DNA of 64,000 bases from Sphingomonas_D zeicaulis (lineage in GTDB: Bacteria; Pseudomonadota; Alphaproteobacteria; Sphingomonadales; Sphingomonadaceae): contig NZ_JBNPXQ010000001.1 of assembly GCF_050433225.1 (NCBI RefSeq), positions 62,001-126,000 on the forward strand, read 5' to 3'. Of the stretch, positions 58,524 to 64,000 are shown piece after piece; position 1 is the first letter of the stretch, and the number at the start of each line of letters is the position of its first letter. Both the position numbers and the translations under genes were made by a program. The notes under the pieces are model-generated. The model was not told the origin of the DNA, searched no databases, and was given only the letters and a program-made list of their open reading frames with translations.

Positions 58524-58613
58524 TCTTCCGCCCCCTTTTTCCAACTTTTCGTGGGCGGATGCTTCGGAGCCGAAGAGGCTCGCTTCGCTCGCGCCCTCAC
58601 CCAACCCGTGCGG

Positions 58614-58674
<61 letters not shown>

Positions 58675-58727
58675 ACGCCCGCCAAATGCGGGAAAGGGCT
58701 TCTTCTTCTCTCAAGGAGCAGTGATAC

Positions 58728-59759
58728 ATGGCAACGATCGGCAATAGTTTCGTCAACCTGATCGATCTCTACCGCTCGATGGGGCCGCAGGGGGAGATCG
58801 ATGCGAGCGTGATTGAGGTGCTGCATCGGCTTTCGCCGACGGTGAAGGATGCGATCGCCACCGAGTGCAACATGGGCACCACCCACAAGCACACGATCCG
58901 CACCGGCCTGCCCTCGGTCACCTGGGGGCGGCTCTATCAGGGCATTCCGCAGTCCAAGAGCACCAAGGCGCAGGTGGAGGATACCACCGGCTTCGTCGAG
59001 GGGCTCTCGACGATCGACGAGCGGCTGCTCGACATCTCGCCCAATCCGGCGGCGACGCGGCTTTCGGAGGCGGAGGGCTTTCTGGAAGCGATGGTGCAGG
59101 AGGTGGAGACCGGCATCTTCTATTCGGACGTCGCCTCGACGCCGGAGAAGTTCAGGGGCCTCGCCGCGCGCTACAATGTGTCGGGCGGCAGCGGTGCCGG
59201 CAACCAGATCGTCAAGGCGGGCGGCGCGGGCGCCGACAATACCAGCATCTGGTTCGTCACCTGGGGCGAGAGCCAGACGACCCTGCTGTTCCCCAAGGGC
59301 ACCCGCGCCGGCCTGCAGCGGCAGGATATGGGCCGCCAGCGCGTGCTGGATGGCGACAACAACGCCTATTATGCGATGGAGGAACAGTTCCGCTGGCATG
59401 TCGGCCTGGCGGTGCGCGACTGGCGCTATAACGTGCGCATCGCCAATATCGACGTGAGCGAGGCGCAGGCCGGCAATGTCGACCTGTACCGCTTCATGCG
59501 CCAGGCCTTCTACAAGCTGCAGGGCCGCCGCGCGACCAAGATGGACGATCCCAACGCGGCGAAGAACGGCCGCACCGTGATCTACATGAACCGCGACATG
59601 CTGGAGGCGCTGGACGCGCTCGCCACCAATGACGGTGCCGGCGACAATTTCGTGCGGCTGACGCCGATGCAGCTCGAGGGGCAGGAGGTGATGTCCTACC
59701 GCGGCATCCCGATCCGCGAGACCGATGCGCTGGTGAACAACGAAGCGCTCGTCGCCTGA
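58728..59759 (+). CDS. Major capsid protein (BPP-1/GP7-type), 343 aa
   Basis: ATG 58728 with AAGGAG upstream. Typical family segments are SFVNLIDLYRSMGPQGEIDA, IEVLHRLSPTVKDAIATECN, GLPSVTWGRLYQGIPQSKST, EATRLSEAEGFLEAMV-like central helices, TTLLFPKGTRAGLQRQDMGR and SYRGIPIRETDALVNNEALV. Full length and intact. It would assemble the icosahedral shell. The gene order scaffold, capsid, cement is as in BPP-1-type phages. Confidence 0.88.
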   Translation: MATIGNSFVNLIDLYRSMGPQGEIDASVIEVLHRLSPTVKDAIATECNMGTTHKHTIRTGLPSVTWGRLYQGIPQSKSTKAQVEDTTGFVEGLSTIDERLLDISPNPAATRLSEAEGFLEAMVQEVETGIFYSDVASTPEKFRGLAARYNVSGGSGAGNQIVKAGGAGADNTSIWFVTWGESQTTLLFPKGTRAGLQRQDMGRQRVLDGDNNAYYAMEEQFRWHVGLAVRDWRYNVRIANIDVSEAQAGNVDLYRFMRQAFYKLQGRRATKMDDPNAAKNGRTVIYMNRDMLEALDALATNDGAGDNFVRLTPMQLEGQEVMSYRGIPIRETDALVNNEALVA

Positions 59760-59786
59760 GCCCTCTTTTCGACGGAGATACTCGAC

Positions 59787-60215
59787 ATGATCATCGACGA
59801 TACTTTGGTGCTTTCGGAGAACCAGGCGATCACGGCCGCCGCGGGATCGGCAAACGTGATCGACCTCGGCGCGATCGGCACCGCCTTCGGCCACGCCGCC
59901 CCGCTGGCGCGCGACGTGGGCAAGGGCGGCCGCGTGCCGATCTCGATCGCGGTGACGGAGGCGTTCGCCGGCCTCACCACGCTGACGATCTCGCTGCAGG
60001 TGGACGACAATGCCGCCTTCTCCTCGCCCAAGACGGTGGCGAGTTCGGGCGCGATCCCGGTGGCGGCGCTGGTCGCGGGCTATCGCCCGAGCTTTCCGGA
60101 TCACGTGCCGGAAGGGGCGGACGAGCGGTATATGCGGCTGTTCTATACGCCGGCGGGCACCGCGACGGCGGGGCGGATCACCGCGGCGATCTCGGCGGGG
60201 CGGCAGAGCGGGTGA
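59787..60215 (+). CDS. Bbp16-like capsid cement protein, 142 aa
   Basis: The start MIIDDTLVLSENQAITAAAG with IDLGAIGTAFGHAAPLARDV matches the Bbp16 family that decorates the capsid. RYMRLFYTPAGTATAGRITA is the C-terminal strand region. It is the last phage gene recognised. After it come 150 bases and then a host Slam gene, with no tail genes. Confidence 0.75.
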   Translation: MIIDDTLVLSENQAITAAAGSANVIDLGAIGTAFGHAAPLARDVGKGGRVPISIAVTEAFAGLTTLTISLQVDDNAAFSSPKTVASSGAIPVAALVAGYRPSFPDHVPEGADERYMRLFYTPAGTATAGRITAAISAGRQSG

Positions 60216-60412
60216 GGGATCTGCTTGTGGCGTAAGAAGGGGCGGGCCGTCTGGCTCGCCCATTTTTGTTGATGTGCCGCAAATACCGAAAATCATTCAG
60301 ATATATGGACAGTATAGCGCGCTTTCTCTAGGGCTCGGTTGGGGGAAGACGGGGCATTTTTGATTCGCATGTTCTGATCGCGGCCGCTGCGGCGTGCCTG
60401 GCGAGCGGCGTA

Positions 60413-61708
60413 TTGGCGCCGGCGGTGGCGGCGCAGGGTGCGGCGACGCCTGGCGAAGATGCGCGGACTGCGGACCTCTCGGCGGTGGAGGTGTTCGCCT
60501 TTGCCGACGCGGCCAGGGGCCGCGGCGACTTTGCCAGCTCCGAGACGGCCTATCGCGCGCTGGCGCAGGATCGTGACGTGGAGGTCCGCAGCGAGGCGCG
60601 CTTCCGGCTGGGCATGATGCTTGCCGACGATCTGCGCCGCTACACCGACGCCGCGATCGAATTCCGCCGCATTCTCGATGAGAAGCCCGGGGCAGCGCGG
60701 GTGCGGCTGGAACTGGCCCGGATGCAGGCCATGCTCGGCAATCTCGGCGCCGCCGGGCGCGAATTGCGCGCGGCGCAGGCCACCGGCCTGCCGCCGCAGG
60801 TCGAGAAGCTTATCCGCTTCTATGCGCAGGCGCTGAACGCACGCAAACCGATCGGAGGATCGTTCGAACTGGCGATCGCGCCGGACAGCAACATCAACCG
60901 CGCCACACGCTCCAACAGCCTCGGCACGGTGATCGGCGATTTCACGCTGGACGAGGATGCGCGCGCCCGATCCGGTATCGGGTTGTCGCTGCGTGGCCAG
61001 GGCTATTTCCGGCAAGGCATCGGCAAGACCACCGATCTGCTGCTGCGCGCCTCCGGCAACGCCGCTCTCTATCGCGCCGGCGACTTCAACGACATCTCGC
61101 TGGGCCTCGACGCGGGGCCGCAGATTTCATCGGGGCAGGATCGGATCACGATTTCCGCCGGCCCGGTTTGGCGCTGGTATGGCAACCGGCCGTTCAGCGT
61201 GACGCTTGGCGGTACCGCCAGCCTGCAGCATCCCACCGGCAGGCGCAGCCAGATGCGGCTGGAGGGCGGCATCGGCCGGATCAGCAATCATCGCAACGAC
61301 CAGCAATCGGGGACGAGCCTCAGCGCGTCCGCGAGCCTCGATCGCGCGATCACCGCGCGGTTGGGTGGTGGCATCCAGCTCTATGGCTATCGCGAGGCGG
61401 CGCGCGATCCCGGCTATGCGTTGAGCACGGGGGGAGCCGCGATCTACGGCTTTCGCGAGATCGGCCGCACGACGCTGGTGGCGACGCTCGGCTACAGCCA
61501 TCTCGAGGCGGACGCACGGCTGTTTCTCTACCCGCGGCGACGCATCGAGGATCGCTATTCGGCGAGCCTCGCCGCGACCCTGCGCGCGCTTCATGTCGGC
61601 AGCTTCGCGCCGTTGGTCCGCCTGCGGTGGGAGCGCAACCGATCGTCGATCGAACTCTATGACTACAAACGGGTGGCCGCCGAATTCGGCGTGACATCGG
61701 CATTCTGA
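60413..61708 (+). CDS. Slam-type outer-membrane protein (surface lipoprotein assembly modifier)
   Basis: N-terminal TPR-like helices (VFAFADAARGRGDFASSETA, FRLGMMLADDLRRYTDAAIE, residues about 20-130) precede a C-terminal 14-strand barrel region (GSFELAIAPDSNINRATRSN, LSASASLDRAITARLGGGIQ, LEADARLFLYPRRRIEDRYS) ending in Phe. Slams translocate TbpB-like lipoproteins to the cell surface. The start is a problem. TTG 60413 lacks a leader, but the in-frame sequence just upstream (IAAAAACLASGVLA) is a signal core with no usable ATG. ATG 60369 is one frame off, suggesting a one-base indel near 60370. Confidence 0.8.
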   Translation: MAPAVAAQGAATPGEDARTADLSAVEVFAFADAARGRGDFASSETAYRALAQDRDVEVRSEARFRLGMMLADDLRRYTDAAIEFRRILDEKPGAARVRLELARMQAMLGNLGAAGRELRAAQATGLPPQVEKLIRFYAQALNARKPIGGSFELAIAPDSNINRATRSNSLGTVIGDFTLDEDARARSGIGLSLRGQGYFRQGIGKTTDLLLRASGNAALYRAGDFNDISLGLDAGPQISSGQDRITISAGPVWRWYGNRPFSVTLGGTASLQHPTGRRSQMRLEGGIGRISNHRNDQQSGTSLSASASLDRAITARLGGGIQLYGYREAARDPGYALSTGGAAIYGFREIGRTTLVATLGYSHLEADARLFLYPRRRIEDRYSASLAATLRALHVGSFAPLVRLRWERNRSSIELYDYKRVAAEFGVTSAF

Positions 61709-61719
61709 AGCGGGGGCAT

Positions 61720-64000
61720 ATGATGAACAGGGCGCGTCTGATCCACTCGGCATCCTTCATGGCGCTGGCGCTGGTCGGCGCCACGCTTTCCGGCTGTGGC
61801 GGCGGTGGTGGCGGGGTGGGCAGTACGCCGACGCCGCCCCCGACACCGACGCCAACGCCAACGCCGACGCCGACGCCCACTCCGACACCCACACCCACAC
61901 CCACACCCACACCCACACCAACGCCGACACCGACGGGACGGAACCCCGATCTCATCGCGCCTCTGGTGTCCGAAACATTCGCCAATGATAGTGTGCTCGG
62001 CACGATATCGGTCTCGAAGAGCAGCGGTGCCACCACGCAAGGCGCACGGGCGGCAAACCTGACCATCGCCTATGACCAGGCACGCAACAGCTATCGGGTG
62101 AGCGATGGCGGCCTCAGCCAGACCTTCGCGCGCGGCGATATCGATCCGGCGCAGAGCAACGCGCAGATCACCACCTACAAGAAGACACAGGGCGGGACGA
62201 CCGACTTCCTGACGCTGAGCAATGCCGGGACCGGCGCCGGCCAGACGCGCTATGTCGGGGCTGCCTTCTGGCAGCGGCAGAGCGAGGATTCCGCCAATGT
62301 GAGTGGCCGGTTCTATGCCACGGCCTATGGTGTCCAGACCCCCGACAACGCGGTGCCGCGGGCCGGCGCGGCCGGCTTCGACATTCAGATGGTGGGCGCC
62401 TCGACCTTCTACACAAATGTTTATGGGGTGGCCGGCGGAGGGCGGCTGGATGTCGATTTCGCCAGCGGCGGCATCAACGGGTTCGTCGACTATGCGGAAA
62501 CAGACCTGCAGACGGGTATCGTGGGCGGCGGTGACAAAATCCGCATCCAGGGACTGATCAGCAGCGGCAGCAATGAGTTCTCTGGCAAGCTGCGGTTCGA
62601 CAACGCGCGCTTTTCGGGTGCGAACGGCATCAACGGTTCCTTCTACGGCCCGGGAGCCGAGGAGGTGGGGGCAGCGCTTTTCGCCGAAGGGCAGAATGCG
62701 GCGTTGGCCGGTGCCGTCTGGGGCAAGCGCGGTACGACACAGCCCAACCAGGGCAACAGTCTGGAGCCTTTCAGCCCAACCTTCTTCGTACCCGTCTCTG
62801 CATCGATCGAGGGCACGCGCGGGACTAGCGGCCGGTTTTCGGATGTTGCCGAGGCCGAAGCGATCAGGGCTTTCTACACGGATAATCCTACCGCGCGGTT
62901 CGTCTATCGCACGCCGACGCGTATCGATCGCTACGGCGCCCCTGGTAACAGGATCATGAGCAATCTCTCTGCGACCAGGACAGACCTGATTGCCGGCCTG
63001 CAACTGGACGCGACCGGCCCGACCTGGGTTGCCGACGCCATCCTGTTTGGCCGCGATACGCCCCTCGCGGCGATACCGCGTACGGGATTGGCTTCTTTCG
63101 ACGTCGTGCTGGCAGGACTGGCGATGCCGAACGGCGCGGCGATGCAGTCGCTTGAAGGGCGTGGCTCGTTGCGCGCGGATTTCGGTAGCGCCACGATCTC
63201 GACATTGGGCAGCTACAATACCCACGCATTCACTTCGGGCTCGCTCTACAGCGATTCGCTGGTAGGCTATGGAACGCCGGTCACCGGCACCGGCGCCTGG
63301 ACGGGCAATGGCCGGATCGTAGCGAGCGATGGTGCGATCACGGGCACGATCGATCTGACGGGCGCATTGACCTACTCAGGCACGATCGAGGGCGGCTTCT
63401 TCGGCGCCACCGCGCAGGAAGTGGGTGCCGTGATCCAGGCCAACGGCGCCGGCGGCAACCGGCTCGTCGCCGAATTGAATGGCGGGCGAGGTACGGATAT
63501 CTCGGCGGCGCAGAATGGCCTGCTGGCGCTGACGCAGCCCACGGTTTTGCAGGGCGGGGAGACGCAGTTCGCCCATCGCCCGCAAGAAGGCGTCTATATC
63601 GATGAGGTGCAGATCACCTATGATCCAGCGGCCGGAAGCTATGCGATCAAGAGCAGCCCGCCCGGCGGCTATACCAGCGCGCCGTTGCCGGTCGATCTGA
63701 CGCTCCGCGCCGCCGATCGCAGCGCGACGGAAAGCGATGCGCGGTTCGACGTCTTCCATGGTGCCAACTATGATGGCCGGATCTACCGCCCGGGCAACGG
63801 CAATACCGAACTGGCGCTGACCTATACGAGTTTTGCCGAGATAACCGAACAGGGGCGGTCCAATGGCCGTGACGTTATCGCCACGCATTATATCGTGTTC
63901 GGGGGGCGGACGCCGGCATTCCAGGTGCCGACGAGCGGGAGCGCCAGCTACAGTGGCGTGGTCTATGGTCGGGGCAGGGATGGAAGCTTCTCCAACGACG
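61720..64000 (+). CDS. TbpB-like Slam-dependent surface lipoprotein, 3-prime truncated by the window
   Basis: Tandem ATG codons at 61720 and 61723 lie 11 bases after the Slam stop. A leader (SASFMALALVGATLSGCG) with lipobox Cys is followed by a Gly run and about 17 Thr-Pro dipeptides. A mature part of over 700 residues follows, running past base 64000. Two TbpB barrel signatures are seen, SFYGPGAEEVGAALFAEG near residue 308 and GFFGATAQEVGAVIQANG near 558. It is very probably the substrate of the upstream Slam and exposed on the surface. The ligand (iron, haem or other) cannot be told. Confidence 0.75.
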   Translation, partial: MMNRARLIHSASFMALALVGATLSGCGGGGGGVGSTPTPPPTPTPTPTPTPTPTPTPTPTPTPTPTPTPTPTGRNPDLIAPLVSETFANDSVLGTISVSKSSGATTQGARAANLTIAYDQARNSYRVSDGGLSQTFARGDIDPAQSNAQITTYKKTQGGTTDFLTLSNAGTGAGQTRYVGAAFWQRQSEDSANVSGRFYATAYGVQTPDNAVPRAGAAGFDIQMVGASTFYTNVYGVAGGGRLDVDFASGGINGFVDYAETDLQTGIVGGGDKIRIQGLISSGSNEFSGKLRFDNARFSGANGINGSFYGPGAEEVGAALFAEGQNAALAGAVWGKRGTTQPNQGNSLEPFSPTFFVPVSASIEGTRGTSGRFSDVAEAEAIRAFYTDNPTARFVYRTPTRIDRYGAPGNRIMSNLSATRTDLIAGLQLDATGPTWVADAILFGRDTPLAAIPRTGLASFDVVLAGLAMPNGAAMQSLEGRGSLRADFGSATISTLGSYNTHAFTSGSLYSDSLVGYGTPVTGTGAWTGNGRIVASDGAITGTIDLTGALTYSGTIEGGFFGATAQEVGAVIQANGAGGNRLVAELNGGRGTDISAAQNGLLALTQPTVLQGGETQFAHRPQEGVYIDEVQITYDPAAGSYAIKSSPPGGYTSAPLPVDLTLRAADRSATESDARFDVFHGANYDGRIYRPGNGNTELALTYTSFAEITEQGRSNGRDVIATHYIVFGGRTPAFQVPTSGSASYSGVVYGRGRDGSFSND
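61825..61932 (+). repeat. Thr-Pro hexanucleotide tandem repeat
   Basis: About seventeen ACN-CCN units encode a Thr-Pro spacer after the lipobox, with a pure ACACCC stretch in the middle. The six-base unit keeps the reading frame on expansion or contraction, so spacer length can vary between strains without loss of the protein. Confidence 0.8.

Noticed and set aside
61825..61932. Direct-repeat array
   Set aside because: It is an in-frame coding microsatellite for Thr-Pro, not an array with spacers.

Overview
The window is high-GC chromosomal DNA, most likely from a Sphingomonas-like alphaproteobacterium. The basis is the gene repertoire (UrcA protein, MocR regulator, DUF983, DUF3857 transglutaminase, DUF418, several SDRs, Slam/TbpB-like surface lipoprotein pair), the codon use, and the dense CCCTCTCCC / CTCGGGACGAACGGAG type intergenic hairpins. 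I saw no rRNA, tRNA, CRISPR array or intact transposase.

Layout. 0-9.2 kb: an MscS-like channel fragment, small secreted proteins, then an accessory stretch littered with a palindrome-ended repeat (core TTTCGGGGACAYAATAC). It also holds two type II toxin-antitoxin pairs (DUF1778/GNAT and Phd/PemK-like), each next to a perfect palindrome. 9.2-14.9 kb: phage early region (repressor, matching operators, replication-type proteins) followed by small and large terminase. 15-35 kb: ordinary host genes with several divergent regulator/target pairs, two L,D-transpeptidases, an orphan pair of gp19-like tail-tube genes, a diguanylate cyclase, a very long DUF3857 protein, and a kinase-TM-TonB-like-OmpA fusion. 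35.7-37.5 kb: a small phage gene plus a podovirus-type portal. 37.6-57.4 kb: host genes again, including three GFA-family proteins, a CFA-synthase-like methyltransferase, a PHB-depolymerase-type esterase, a GH2 glycosidase, a TIR-like membrane protein, and a FosA-like protein. 57.5-60.2 kb: Bbp19-like, scaffold, major capsid and Bbp16-like cement genes, interrupted by a G32C28 homopolymer block. 60.3-64 kb: a Slam outer-membrane protein and its probable TbpB-like lipoprotein substrate, which runs off the end.

The most striking observation is that morphogenesis genes resembling those of BPP-1-type podoviruses (TerS, TerL, portal, Bbp19, scaffold, capsid, cement) are all on the + strand and in canonical phage order. 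They are nevertheless split into three islands separated by about 20.8 and 20.0 kb of host-like genes, with no tail, lysis or integrase genes visible. This is either a dismembered or domesticated prophage or an assembly artefact. Repeats of the intergenic families sit beside the terminase and portal islands.

Regulation can be read at several points. One palindrome (TATACGA-N3-TCGTATA type) overlaps two good phage promoters beside the repressor. Near-perfect palindromes lie upstream of both antitoxin genes. Inverted repeats mark the MocR, GcvA-like and LysR divergent promoters.
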